Notes: generated from the letters alone by a model not told the origin. A stretch of DNA of 64,000 nucleotides from BOG-931 sp963761525 (GCA_963761525.1 CAVXHG010000008.1:1426001-1490000), one strand, 5' to 3'. Shown: positions 1-11,930, counted from the first letter of the stretch. Made by a program: numbers and translations.

Positions 1-393
1 CCGACGCGTTGGCCGGCAACAAGGCCTCGCTGCGGTCCGCCTTTCTCAAGCTCCGCTATTAGCGCCGGGCAGGAACGCCGGATCGTTCTGCCCGTCGCCA
101 TCGAGGGTGGCGACAATCGGTGCGCGCGCCGCAGCGACACCGGTCCGTACCGCGGCCGATTGCCCGCAGGATTGAGCGTGCCGCACCTGCCGCAGCCACG
201 GGCGTTGCGCCATCAAACCGCGCAATTCCTGTTCCGTTGCATCCGTAGAGCCGTCGTTGACGTAGACCACCTCGAAGACATGGCCCTGCAGCGCTGCCGC
301 AATCTCGGCAACCAACGGCGCGACATTGCCGGCCTCGTTGCGCACGGGCACGACCACGGAGATTGCGGGATCGGGCCCGTTGCTCGACGACAT
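1..393 (-). pseudogene. Glycosyltransferase family 2, frameshifted and cut by window edge
   Basis: GT-A fold glycosyltransferase of the ArnC/dolichol-phosphate-sugar synthase type, expected to load a sugar onto a polyprenyl phosphate at the inner membrane. The N-terminal 106 codons show the family opening (SVVVPVRNEAGNV), VNDGSTD and the LDGDGQND metal-binding region. The frame then meets a stop at about 46, but the +1 frame from about 68 down to 1 continues with typical family sequence (LIAELEKGG, then GLVAGQRVG), so one extra base near 66-70 breaks the gene. Translation starts at 393, about 50 bases after the PAP2 gene stop, as the last visible member of the minus-strand envelope operon. 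The rest lies outside the window. The family call is firm; whether the break is biological is not known. Confidence 0.8.
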
Positions 394-442
394 GCCGCAA
401 GCTTCTAAAGCGCATCCCGACCGGGTTCAACCCGTCGGAATT

Positions 443-1264
443 TCAAGCTTTTTGCCTACTTTTGCCGCTGACAATCTCGGTAATTGCCAGCCAAATCTGT
501 GAAAAAGACGGTCCTGGCGAAGCCGTCAAATCCGACGCAGAGAACAAAAGCTGCCGGGCGGCGAACCAGCGGCGAACCAAGTCGGCGCCTACCGCGCCGA
601 CCAGCGCGCCGGCCAACACATCGCTCGGATGATGTTCAAGCACGACGACGCGGCTGAACATAATGAGCAGCGCGTAGATCCAGATCACGCCGCGAGCGCG
701 GGGCCAAATGGCCCCGATCGCAACCGCCGCAGCAACCGCTGTCGTGGAATGCCCGGACGGCAAGCTGGCGTATTCCGCCTTCCAGATGAACGGAATGTAG
801 GCGAACGGATCGTCCTGTGGACCGACATAAGGGCGCGCCCGACCGATCATGCGTTTGATGATGGCGACGAACAGGCCCGGCACGCCGATTGCCAGAAATA
901 AATACCCGAACCGTACCGTCAGCATTGCCACCACAGCCTGGGTTTTCGGCGACCAGACCGGAGATGTAATGAACGCCAGGCAAAGCAATACAAAGCCGAA
1001 CGGAAACAAGAACCAGCCGGACAGGCCGAAGTCGGTAATCCATTCAAACAAGCCGATGAACCCCGGCGGTAAACCGCGCGCCCAACTGCTCGCAGCCGCA
1101 TCGAGCAAAAACATCGACACCAGAACCACAACCAGCATGAGCATCACCGCGCAGTAGGCGCTCGTCGGCCACCGAACAACGCGCATTTGTGGCGTGCGGA
1201 AAAGTGCGCGGCCCCATTGCGCGAAGGAGTTGGGCACGTTCCGCAGCAACGCCGAAGCGTTCAC
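443..1264 (-). CDS. PAP2-family membrane phosphatase
   Basis: Membrane lipid phosphatase of 273 residues, probably acting on undecaprenyl pyrophosphate, lipid A or a lipid phosphate on the periplasmic side. All three PAP2 signatures are present: K137 through RP at 144-145, PSGHS at 169-173, and SR at 204-205 followed by HH at 211-212 and D215. Hydrophobic segments lie around residues 35-55, 80-100, 112-136, 175-187 and 192-207. The start is a GTG whose TG is shared with the TGA stop of the upstream ArnT-like gene (4-base GTGA overlap), showing translational coupling. It is the only intact gene in the first 10.6 kb. Its neighbours point to lipid A or polyprenyl-phosphate sugar metabolism; the exact substrate is not visible. 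Confidence 0.9.
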   Translation of the reverse strand: MNASALLRNVPNSFAQWGRALFRTPQMRVVRWPTSAYCAVMLMLVVVLVSMFLLDAAASSWARGLPPGFIGLFEWITDFGLSGWFLFPFGFVLLCLAFITSPVWSPKTQAVVAMLTVRFGYLFLAIGVPGLFVAIIKRMIGRARPYVGPQDDPFAYIPFIWKAEYASLPSGHSTTAVAAAVAIGAIWPRARGVIWIYALLIMFSRVVVLEHHPSDVLAGALVGAVGADLVRRWFAARQLLFSASDLTASPGPSFSQIWLAITEIVSGKSRQKA

Positions 1265-2975
1265 GGGCTACCCGTCGCTTGAAATACGGAGATATCGATC
1301 GGCTTGCCGTTGGCTATGTTGTAGCCTTGAACGGTCGGCCCTCGCTCATAGTGAAGCCCGATCGCCTCGGCGCGTAGCGCAAACGTCCTCTCCTGGCGCG
1401 CTTCGATGAAGGCAAACCGGCAAGAGCCTTGTAAGAGGAAATCGGCAGCACTTGAGGCATCAGTCAGGCGCGTATCGGTGCCCGCGAGAAATACCAAACT
1501 TGGCTCTTCATAACCGCTGCTTGCCGCGACCGGGTTTGCGCAATTCGCGTTATGCAGAATGTTGGCGAGCGTAACGCTTGGAAATACCGGCCGCAGCCAC
1601 GGCAGCGTGATGGAAAACACGCCGATCGACAGCAGTACGCCGCCGATAGTGACCCGAAGTATGGAAAGTTCGGCACCATCCGGCTGATAAAGCAGCCAGG
1701 CAAACAATCCGCAGACCATCGCCAGCGCAAAGAACGGCCATGCCGGAAATGCCGGGTCGCGCGCGACAATAATTGCGAGCGTCACCACAGCCACGCTAAT
1801 CAGGATCGGAGCGATGAACCACCAGACTGCGCCTCGCACCAGCCACAGCCGTTGCGACAGGACCTTTGATTCGACCGCTCCTGCGATGAGAATGGCAATC
1901 GCCGGATAAAGCGGCAGCACATAGTGCGGCAGCTTGGTCACAACGAGTTCAAACACGATCCATGACGGCACTAGCCATGCCAGCAGGAATTTGGCGGCCG
2001 GCTCCCGGCGCACGCGCCAAACCGCCGGCGCTGCAAGTGCCGGCAAGAATTGAGCCCGGATAAAAGGTTGCAAAGAACAGAAGGAAATAGAGGCCGGGAG
2101 GCGCGCCATGGGCCTCTTGGGCGCTCGCAACCTTTGCCAACATGTCGTGGCCAAGCGCGCCGACAAAAAAAGCAGTGCCGACGCGCGCATAGATCGCGAT
2201 GAACCATGGCAGCACGATAACGAACAGCCATGCGATGCCGGCGAGCGGGCGTAATGCCAGAAGCCAGCGGCCGGAACGCTCGAAAATCGATACCGTTAGC
2301 GCCGCAAGGCCGACGACCATCAGGTTGACCGGCCCCTTGATCAGGATGCCGACCGCAAGCGCAGTCCAGAAGATCGCTGGCAATTTCCAGCCCAGCCGAT
2401 CGTTGCCGGCTTCTCTCGGCGAAAGATAAGCGCGCGCCAGGACGCGACATCGCCGCTACGATCGTGAACAGCAAGACGGCGTCGGTTTTGGCCAGCCGCG
2501 CTTCAACGCCAAGCAAGGTCGACGCAGCGAGCATGATCGCCGCCAGAACCGCGCCGCGCCGGCTGACGAAGGCGAGCGCACACCAATAGGTCGTGAGCAC
2601 CGCGCCGACTGCACCGATCAACGACGGGATGCGGTACAGCCAAATCGTCGTCAGCGCGTTTGAGTCGCCAAGCGCCTGTGCCGTTTTCACAACGGCGGCT
2701 TGCAGCCAATAGATGCCGACCGGCTTTCGATAGCGAACGTCGTCCTGATAGCGAATGTCGACATAATCGCCGGTCTGGATCATCTGCTTGGTCGCTTGCG
2801 CGAAATAAGCTTCGTCGCGATCGACCGGCGGAATTTGGAAGAAGCCGGGCAGAAACAGCAGCAGCGAGACAACAAGCAGTGCGCCCAGCGCCCGCTTATG
2901 GGACGCTGTGGCAAAGTCAAAAACCAAGCCCAAGCCATTGCCTGGCCAGGGAGACGTCGCGCTGGTTGTGCTCAT
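1261..2975 (-). pseudogene. ArnT-like glycosyltransferase family 39 (GT-C), two frameshifts
   Basis: Polytopic GT-C transferase of the ArnT/PMT kind, which moves a sugar from a polyprenyl phosphate to lipid A or protein in the periplasm. The N-terminal part (2975 to about 2450) has the first membrane helix and the acidic loop motif DRDEAYFAQA, then RYRKPVGIYWLQ. The middle part reads in the next frame (about 2445 to 2055, with GILIKGPVNL and LPWFIAIYARVG). The C-terminal part reads in the third frame (about 2050 to 1261, with LPHYVLPLYPA and later helices). Each switch is explained by one extra base, near 2447 and near 2050. Protein sequence between the breaks is well conserved, with no nonsense codons. 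It is followed by the PAP2 gene with a 4-base overlap. Repaired length is about 570 residues, normal for the family. Confidence 0.85.
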
Positions 2976-3065
2976 GCTGTGCAGTCGAGCCTCAAATGCA
3001 GGCCGACCATAGATAAATCCCCTACCCCGGGGAAGCGTCGGACGGTCGCAAGCACAGCTTCGGAT

Positions 3066-5200
3066 CTAGGGGGTGGCGCCAGCCACAGCCTTGTTAATAC
3101 AGGGAGAAATAGCGCAGACCGTATTCGCGGCGTGGATGGTATCGTGCGCCGCCGAACCATCCTCGACCCGGACGGTGACGCTGGCCGTACCGCCGGCTGA
3201 ATTGATCACGGTGACTCGCGAAAACCCCGGTCCGGCCGGTTTGAAGAACAACGCTCCCCGCCCCTGGGTTTCGACGGGAAGGCCGTTGACCAATACTGTC
3301 ACCGGTGCGGTCGCGCCGGTGAGCTTGAGCGGCACAATGTCGGACGAGCCACTGCCGACATCGAGCCGCGCGCCGTCGGGCGGGTAGAGAATGTGCAGGG
3401 AGGCTTGTGCTGCCTCCCCCGCAAATTGCCCTTTTTGGAAATGGCGAAGCGGCGGCGGCAGTTTCGCGCTTGTCGTCACCAGCACGCCTTGCGGCGGGCG
3501 CGGCAAAGACGCTGGCGCTCCAAGCCGCGCGAACGCATCGAACAAGATCGGTGCAGCCGCCTCACGGCCGACAAGGCCCGGTACCGGCGCGCCGTCGGGC
3601 CGCCCGACCCAGACACCGATCGTGTGCTTGCCGTCAAACCCGATCGACCAAGCGTCGCGGTAGCCGTAGCTGGTACCGGTCTTGAACGCGATCCGCCCGG
3701 CGACACCGTTTTCCGGCGGCGGGGATCCCAGCAGCACATTGCCGACATACCAGGCGGCAACCGGATCCATCAGCCGCCGCGCCTGCGCCGTTGCGACAGA
3801 GGACTGTTCGGTCAGCGGCAGCGTCGTGCCGAGCCTGGCCACGCCCGCGTAAAGCATAACCAGATCGGACAGTTTGATGCCGGCTCCGCCAAGCCCTATG
3901 GCAAGTCCTGGCGCTTGTCCGGTTGGGAGCACCAAGGTCGCGCCGGCTTGTGACAATCTGCGCGGTAAGCCGGCTGGCGCCGACCATGTCGAGAACGGAA
4001 ATCGCCGGAACGTTGAGCGATTGCTGCAGCGCCCTGCGTACGGTCACCGTCCCCTGAAACGTCGAGTCAAAATCCTTCGGTGCATAGCCGTTGTAGCTCA
4101 CGGGCCGATCGTCGATCAGCGTTTCTGGATGGATGAAGCCATCTTCAAAGCCCAGCCCATAAATAAACGGCTTGAGCGTCGAACCCGGCGAGCGCAGCGC
4201 CTGCGTCATGTCGATTTGACCGGCGCGGCGATTATCGAAGTAGTCCGGTGAGCCGACACGCGCCAAAACTTCGCCGGTCGCATTATCGACAGCAAGAATA
4301 GCAAGCGACACATTCGGACCCAACGTCGCCGCCAATGCGCGTTCACGTTCGCGCGCCAATGTTTCCAGATTTTTCTGCAAGGCCGCATCGATCGTCAGCC
4401 GATACTCGCGCTGATCGGGCGACTTGGCGATCGAACGATCCGCCGCGTGCGGCGCCAGCAACGGCATTGCATAACGGGCATCCGGCACGGCCTCGTGCTT
4501 GGCGATTGCGATTTCGTCGGCCGGAACAAGCCCGGTCGCAGCAAACCGATCCAGCACGCGGTCCCGAGCGGCGCGGGCAATGATCGGAAACCGGTCGGGC
4601 CGACGCAGCTCCGGTGATTGCGGAAGCGCCACAAGCAGCGCCGCCTCACCGAGCGAAAGCTTTCGCGGCTCCTTGCCGAAGTAAGCAAGCGATGCGGCAC
4701 GGATTCCTTCGATATTGCCGCCATAGGGCGCAAGCTCGAGATAAAGCGCCAGCACCTGGTCCTTGGTAAGGACACGTTCGATCTCAACAGCACGCACCAT
4801 CTGGCGAAGCTTCGCCGCGAAAGTCCGGCTGGTCCGCGGCTCCAGGAGCCGCGCCACTTGCATGGTGAGGGTCGAGCCTCCGGACTCGATATGACCGCTA
4901 CTGACAAGCTGAAAAGCGGCCCGCACCATTGCCCAGCGGATCGACGCCATGATGTTCGCGGAAGCGCTTGTCTTCATAAGCGAATAGCACATCGAAGAAT
5001 CGCGGATCGACATCGGCGACTTTGGCTGGCAATCGCCAGCGGCCCTCGCTGGTGGCATAGGCGCGCAGCAGTTTTCCATCGCGGTCGAGCACCGTCTTCG
5101 AGAACTCGAGGTTCGTGCCAAGCGGCGTCGGTCCGAGCGACCAGACCCACCAGGCCAGCGATCCGCCAGCCGCAAAACAAGCCAGCGCCATGCCCGACAC
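3066..5200 (-). pseudogene. pbpC: Penicillin-binding protein 1C, two frameshifts
   Basis: Bifunctional peptidoglycan synthase (GT51 transglycosylase, then transpeptidase, then a C-terminal PBP1C domain) anchored in the inner membrane. Visible are an N-terminal membrane segment, the GT51 motif YEDKRFREHHGVDP, GGSTLTMQ and the transpeptidase SxxK in SPGSTLKPF, followed by KTGTSYG and the PBP1C tail. The reading frame changes near 4933 (extra G in a GGG run) and near 3957 (extra A), each an apparent +1. Repaired length is about 710 residues, as expected. The start is taken at GTG 5200 because an in-frame TAG lies just upstream; a longer N-terminus in that frame is possible if the TAG is also an error. 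It lies 107 bases after the alpha-2-macroglobulin gene, the usual bacterial pairing of these two functions. Confidence 0.85.
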
Positions 5201-5307
5201 AGACGATCTGCGCTACGCGCCGAAAGCCCCGATGCCGCGCTCCCGGTTCAACCGGGCGAGCCACTGAAGGAGATTTCGGCCGATCCCGCGTTCACCGACG
5301 CTTCCTC

Positions 5308-8300
5308 CTACTTCCCGGCGACAACTTGAACATTTCCGGTTTCGCTACGGCCGTACCGCTCCGGGCGATACATGTCTTCGACACTCGCCTGTGGCCGGAT
5401 GTATTGGCCCGGCGAAACCGCTCGCACAACATAGGCCACCGTGAACACTGCAGGATCGCCACGCTTGCGGTCGAATGCCGCGGTGAACCGATCGTCGCGG
5501 AATTCGGTATTCACCGGATCGACCGCGTCGGTGATCCACGGCAGCGTGCCGGTATCGCCCGACGAGACGAGGTGCGGGTTATCGATCTCGAACCCGGCCG
5601 GCAGATAGTCCGCCACGATGACACGGCCGAACTGCGGCTGGGCTTCGGTGATTTTCAGCAGCACCACAAGCCGGGTGTTCTGCTTGACCTGCGAGGGATC
5701 GACCGGGTCGCCGTCGGGCGTGTAGGTGAGCCGCTCGATTTTGAAGCCATTTGATACCGCGGGCTCCGGAGTAACCGGCGCACCACTGACTGTGACGACC
5801 GCATGCACGTTGTTGTCGCCGTTGTTGGCGATGCGCAGCGGATCTTTCAGGTCGCTCGCACGGATAGTCCGATACACCGGCTTCTGCGATGGCGTCGCCG
5901 TTGACGTCGAGCGACAGGTTGCCGGCATCTTTCGCCATGGCGCTTGCCGCAAGCAACAGCCAGGCGTCCTCCTGGGTCGACGTCGGGCGCAGATGCGCGC
6001 GCGCGGCTTCGACCTTTTGCACGGCGGCCTGCACCGTCGCCGGCGCGGCGCCGCCTTCCGAGGCAAGCGTCACGATGGCGGCTGCGTCGCGGAGCGTTGA
6101 GCCATAATCGACTTCGCTCGCGAAATCGTCCGGCTTGGTGTTGAGCGACGCCAGCGCAACCCCATAGACACGCTCGGCACGGGCGCGATCGCCCATCAGC
6201 GCCAGCGCCGCGGCGACTTGTGCCTTCGCAATGGGCGTCGTGAGCGTATCGAGCCGGGCGTCCGCGAGGTAGCGCAGATCGCCGATCGGCGCTGCACCGT
6301 TCCGGGCCAGCACATAGAGGGCATAGGCGAGACCGGTACCGCCGTCCTTGGTCGGCTCGTCGGTCGAAGCCACGACATTCCGCAGGCGGTCGAGCGCAAG
6401 TTTGAAGCCGGTTTCAGGTACGGCGAATTTGCGTTCGCGCGCGCGGGTGAGGAAGTCGGTGACGTAGGAATCGAGCCATACGTCGTCGCCACCAACACCC
6501 CACAAGCCGAACGAACCGGTAGAGTCCTGCCGCGTCAGCAGCGCCTCGATGGCCTCACGCACGCGCTGATCGGCATTGTTGTTGAGCGCAAGATTGGCTT
6601 CGCTCGCGAGTTCACTGACATAAAGCAGCGGCAGAGCGCGGCTCGTAATCTGCTCCGAGCAGCGGAACGGATAACGATCGAGCGCCGCAAGAAGGCTCGC
6701 CGCGTCAAGCGCCGCCGAAGAACCGACCGAAATCGACACCGCACCGGTGCCGGGAACGAGGTCGGCGAACATGTCGCTCGACACCGTCAGGCTATCACCC
6801 TTGGCGAGCGTCTTATCAGTTCGCCGTGCAAGGATTTGCGCCGGCGGCCGGACCGGTAATGTATAAGCTGCGCTCGATCGCAAACCGCGCCGGCCCACTG
6901 ACAGCGATCTTGACTATGCCATTGCCGGTAGCGTTCGCGGTAATCGGGACCACCGCCGAGCCGCGTTCCTTGGCGCGCAAGCGCAAGCGTTTGTGTCGCG
7001 CCGGCTCCCGCCTCACAGCATCGGCCGTCGTCACCGAAATCGCATAGTTGCCGGCCTGCCCTTCGACATTGTCGAGATCGAGATGAAGACTGGAGCGGTC
7101 GCCCGGCAACAGGAACCGCGGCAATGTTGCGGTCAATACGACGGGGTCGCGCACGGTGACATCGGTAGACGCCTGGCCCACCTTGTCCTTGCTCCAGGCC
7201 ACCGCCATCACACGCACGGTGCCCTCAAACGCCGGGACATCAAAGGACACCTGGGCGGTGCCGTCAGCGCCGACATTGACGATACCGGAGAACAAAGCCA
7301 CCGGCGGTCCGCTTGGCGGATTGCCCTGGAGCTGCGCGCCTTCATCGCCGCCCGTGCGGATCTGGCCGCGTGTGCCCTGCATGCCGTCGATGAGATTGCC
7401 GTAGAGATCGCGCATGTCGGCCGACAGCGCGCGCTGGCCAAGATAATAATCGCTTGCGGACGGCGGTTTATAGTTGGTGAGGTTGAGAATCCCGACATCG
7501 ACCGCCGCGACGGTGATTCTGGCCTCCTCGCCTGCTTTCAAACCATCGACCTTGATCGGTATTTGCAACGCCGAGTTCGGCCGCAGCAATGCAGGCGTTT
7601 TCATGATCCAGCGTGAGTGTCTTTGCCGCGCGGTCAATCGAGAACCATTGCACGCCGATCGCGCGGCCCGGCATTCGCTGCGCCGGCTCATCAAGTGGAC
7701 GGCGAAGCGTTGCCACGATGTAGGCGCCGCTGCCCCAATCGGAGCCCACCGGCAGCTTCACCTGGGTAACGCCCGCCTGCTTGATGTCGGTCGTCTGGCT
7801 CGCCAGCAACTTATCGCCGATGACATTGACCGTAAGCGTGCCGGCTGTGCGCGCGGTGACCGCGACCGTCATCGTATCGCCGGGCCGGTATTCGCTCTTG
7901 TCGAGCGCGGTTTCCAACATGTCCGGCGTGTCGGCGCTGGCATCGACATACCAGCCGGAATCAAACGTCACCGAACTCATCATGCCGTTGGCGCCTGGCG
8001 TCAGAAACATTGAGCTGGTAGCGGCCGAAATTGACCGGCAGTGCAATGTGGCCGGGCTTGTCCGGTGTCGTGTCAACGTTACCGTCAGCGACGCGAACGG
8101 TCTTTTTGACCGGCTCGAAATGCCACTCGTTGTCGCGCTTGTAGTACTGATAGTGCTCGTCGATGCGCAGCAGTTCGTAGTGCAGGCCGCTTTGCGCCAC
8201 GGCGACGCCGTTCGGCGCCACGACCGCGACATCGAAGGTCGCATTTGCGCCGTCACCAAGCGAACGGCCGTTAAACAGCGGCTTGATCCCGATCATGTTG

Positions 8301-10557
8301 CCGCTCGCCGTCACGGGTAATGTCACCGTGTGCTCGACGGCGCGTCCACCAGGCTCGGCCATGCGCACCGCGATCTTTGCTTCGAGCGGATGCGTGCTTG
8401 GCGGCAGTTTGTCGATGGCAACGCTGAGGGTCGCTTTGCCGGCATCATCGGTCGTCGGCAGATCGTCGAGCGGCTGCTGCACCGCCTCGACGTCCTCGTC
8501 CGCGAGCCCGAACTGATAGCCGGGGAAGCCGCTCCGCTCCTTCGCCACGCCGATCGTCATGTCGCCTTCGAGATCGAGACCCGATGCCGGCGCACCGTAG
8601 AGGAAGCGGCCGGCGACATTGATGGTGACGGGCGACTTCTGCGAGATGGTGCCACCGGCTGAACTCAGATCGAATTCGATCCGGTCAGGCACGTAGTCCT
8701 CGACCAGGAAGGTCGTCTCGCCGACCGGCAGGCCGCTTCGGATCGGTAAACGCGTGGACATGCCAGGTGCCGGAAGGCGCCGACGCGGGAAGCGGTAATG
8801 ACAATCCATGGCCGCCCAGCCCCTGGTCCTGAACCAGCGTTCGCTGAAACTCGACGCCGTCTGGCCGATCGACCACGAAGGTCAGTGGCACATTGAGTGC
8901 AGCTACGCCCTGCGGATCGCGCAACAGGCCGGTGACGTAAGCCGTCTCGCCCGAGCGATAGACGCCACGCTCGGCATAGACAAAGGCATCGAGTCCTTTC
9001 GGCGCCGGACGCCCGGATACACCGCGGTCGGTAAGATCAAAGGCCGTCGCAGTCAGGCTTAGAAACGCATAGTCACCGGCCTTGACATCCGTAGCGACGA
9101 GAAGAGCCGGCGCTGCGGCGCCTTCCCCGCTGGCCAGGCCGGATTCGAACTGAACGTGCCCTGCGGCGTCGGTCTTCCGCGTTGCCAGAACTTCGTTACC
9201 ACGCGAGACCAACTGAACATCGACGCCGCTCTTCGCATCTGTGGATGCTAGCGAATTGACGAAGACATGGATGCCGTCATTGCCGGACAGCGCCGAGAGC
9301 CCGAGATCGGAAACAATGAACCATTGTGTCGCCATCGATGCGTAGTCAGTGCCGACGTTCTTTAATTCCTTCGGCTGCGCCACCATGACGTAGACGCCAG
9401 GCTTGAGATCGCCGACCGCCTGATCCACCGGGAACGCCGTAATCACTTCCTGATTGAGCGGCGGGTTATCAACCGCCAATTCACCCTGCCACACCTGGAC
9501 TCCGCCGGTGCTCTTCAGGTTGTCGATCTCATAAGGCGCCGAGACTCTTCTGGAAATTGCCGTCGCTAAATCGCGAGCCTTCGATGGTGTCGATCAGATT
9601 ACGGTCGCCGACCCGATAGATTTCAACCGCAACCGACTTGGTATTGACGCTGATCACCGGAATACCGCGCTGACCGGTGCGCGGCAGCACGTAATTGGTC
9701 GTAGAAAAATGGGCTTCGGGCCGCCGGTCGCGCACATAAATCGTGAAGTCCGCGGACTTCGACAGCGTCTCATGCACGACTGACGGCAGACCGGCCCGCA
9801 AAGTCACCGTGTAAGTGCTGCCGTGCTCCAGCCCTTCGACGCAAAGCTGCTTTTCAGCCGTGGATAGCGCCGGCTTGTCGGTGCCGGCCAACGTTACAAA
9901 CGGCGAAAAATCGGTGCGCGCCGGAAGTTCTTCCGAGAACTGAAAGCAGGCACGCGGCGACGCGGTATCGGCATCAATCGTGTAGTCGAGAACCCGGAAG
10001 CCATATTTGTCGCGCAGCCGTTCATATTGCGCGCGGACATCGGCAGTCTCCCGCAGTTCAAGCGATAGGCGAAGCGCGTCCAGCGCCGGCCGCCAGATCT
10101 GCCGTTGGCTCATGATGGTGCCGAGAAGCGCGAGGCTGTCAGCTTCTTCGTTACGATTGGCGGTACGCTGATAGGCAAGGTAAGCGGCGGTGGAGGCCTT
10201 CTCGAGCAGCGCCGTCTTTTCGTCGTCGTTAGCGGGACGGATTTGCATGATCGTGCGGGCAAGCCGCAGCCAGGTCGTCGCGTCATTCGGCTCCGCAGCG
10301 ACGACTTGACCCAGGAGCGACATTCCATTGCGGAAATCGTTCTTGTTGAAAGCAGCATCCGCATCCTTGCGAATTTGCGCCACCGGTTTGGCCGGCGCGC
10401 CAGCATCCGATTTGATCTGGGCTTCAAGCTGAGTGGCGCTGTCAGCGAGATCGCTGTTCTCAAACGGCTTGTCGGCTGCGGCCGCCGCGAATGACGCAAT
10501 GGTCAGGAACGCAGCCGCGACTGCTGCCGCAAAGCCGGCGCGAAAAGGCGCACACAT
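5308..10557 (-). pseudogene. Bacterial alpha-2-macroglobulin (PBP1C partner), six or more frameshifts
   Basis: Large periplasmic protease trap of about 1,750 residues that works beside PBP1C. The N-terminus has a signal peptide after a GGGAGGA ribosome site (start ATG 10557, better than the in-frame ATG upstream). The MG domains and bait region follow, and the thioester motif CSEQ is encoded at 6650-6661. The gene is read in seven successive frame segments: 10557-9545, 9541-8736, 8733-7998, 7995-7601, 7598-6862, 6858-5886 and 5883-5308. Every switch fits one extra base. A compensating pair (about one base lost near 7014 and one gained near 6978) also garbles roughly 12 residues. No in-frame nonsense codon is seen between breaks and the conserved blocks are intact, so the protein sequence has not drifted. 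Confidence 0.85.
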
Positions 10558-10807
10558 CGGTAAAGTCCTCCCAAAGGTCATAATTTGACCCGGTGCGACG
10601 AGTTGAGGCAACGATCATGTCGAAGCCGTGACCGAACACGCGTTTGAAAACTAAAATTGTCTGCAACCTTCGGACACAACACAACATGCCGGACTTAGTA
10701 GCCGCTCACCGTCATGAAGTTCACGGTCTTCCACTGTTTCGGGACAGTCGATTTACCGAACCTTGGATGGTGAGCTATACGGTCTTTTGCGCCATGTTTG
10801 ACGGCTT

Positions 10808-10884
<77 letters not shown>

Positions 10885-10919
10885 GTCGTTTCAAAGACTT
10901 ATAGGGAGAGTAAATACCA

Positions 10920-11846
10920 ATGAAAGCAGCATTACTTGATCAGTTCGGCGGTCCGGAAGTCTTGCACTATGGCGAGGTCCCCGACCCCATTGCGGCTGCC
11001 GGCGAAGTCGTTGTGGACGTTCATGCCGCAACCGTTAATGCAGCCGACTGGAAGTTTCGTGCCGGCGACTATGCACGCCACGCCAACGTAAAATTTCCGC
11101 AGATACCCGGCCGCGACTTTTCCGGCGTTGTCAGCGCGGTTGGCGCCGGCGCCGATCTGAAGGTTGGCGATCCGGTATTCGGCGTTATCGCCGCTGGCAA
11201 AGAGGGCACTTACTGCGAGAAGATCGCGATCAAGGCCGACCTTATCGGCAAAAAGCCGTCCGAACTCTCGTATATTAATGCGGCCGCGCTCGCACTTACC
11301 GGGCTGACCGCAATCAATTCGATCGAGGACACCCTAAAGCTCCAGCGCGGCGAGACGATCCTGATTCAAGGCGGCGCCGGCGGCGTCGCCGGTTTTGGCA
11401 TCCAGTTCGCAAAATATCTCGGTGCCAAAGTGATAACGACGACCAGCGCGGCGAATATGGCTTACGTGAAAAGCCTCGGCGCCGACCAGGTCATCGACTA
11501 CGGCGCTGAAGACTTCACCAAGGTGGTGAGCGGATGCGACGCGGTGTTCGACACCGTGGGAGGCAATGTCGCCATTAAGTCCTTCGCGGTTCTCAAACCG
11601 GGCGGTCGCGCTGCCTTCATTGCCTCGGGCATGGAACCGCCGAAGCCGGACCGCAGCGACGTCACAGCGCTTCGTCCGCCGGTGCCGCGCTCCCGCAAGG
11701 CGATGGAGCGCGTCGCCGAGCTGTATGCAGCCGGTGCCGTCCGTCCTCCGGAAATCAAGATTTACCGCCTATCGCAAGCCGCCGATGCCCACAGGCTTAG
11801 CGAGTCGCGTCATTTCAGGGGTAAGCTCGTCTTTGAGGTGCGTTGA
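10920..11846 (+). CDS. NADP-dependent quinone-oxidoreductase-like MDR protein
   Basis: Medium-chain dehydrogenase/reductase of 308 residues, cytosolic, expected to reduce quinones or activated alkenes with NADPH. The N-terminal half is a GroES-like domain (for example PGRDFSGVVSAVG at about 63-75). The cofactor-binding loop is GGAGGVAGFG at 151-160. The cysteine cluster for structural zinc is absent, which points to the zinc-free QOR subgroup. The C-terminus (DAHRLSESRHFRGKLVFEV) is typical. A decayed copy of this tail is found about 2 kb downstream at 13890-13960. Start ATG follows a GGGAG-type site. The substrate is not predictable. Confidence 0.88.
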   Translation: MKAALLDQFGGPEVLHYGEVPDPIAAAGEVVVDVHAATVNAADWKFRAGDYARHANVKFPQIPGRDFSGVVSAVGAGADLKVGDPVFGVIAAGKEGTYCEKIAIKADLIGKKPSELSYINAAALALTGLTAINSIEDTLKLQRGETILIQGGAGGVAGFGIQFAKYLGAKVITTTSAANMAYVKSLGADQVIDYGAEDFTKVVSGCDAVFDTVGGNVAIKSFAVLKPGGRAAFIASGMEPPKPDRSDVTALRPPVPRSRKAMERVAELYAAGAVRPPEIKIYRLSQAADAHRLSESRHFRGKLVFEVR

Positions 11847-11930
11847 GGAGGCGAACGATGACTTGGTGCGGGCGGCCACGCAGCTTCGAGAAACGCAGCA
11901 AACCCCCGGCCGTCCGCAGTCAACACGAAA

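Noticed and set aside
3..62. Open frame on the plus strand ending in TAG at 60-62, a possible end of a plus-strand gene entering from the left
   Set aside because: The minus strand of the same bases continues the glycosyltransferase family sequence, so this frame is its shadow.
4618..5754. Long plus-strand open frame of 378 codons
   Set aside because: It lies opposite pbpC and alpha-2-macroglobulin, has Arg/His-rich low-sense composition and no family features.
1..10557. Programmed +1 frameshifting as a shared mechanism for the eleven breaks
   Set aside because: The bases around the breaks share no common slippery motif, and one gene would need six events. Sequence error or mutation is simpler.
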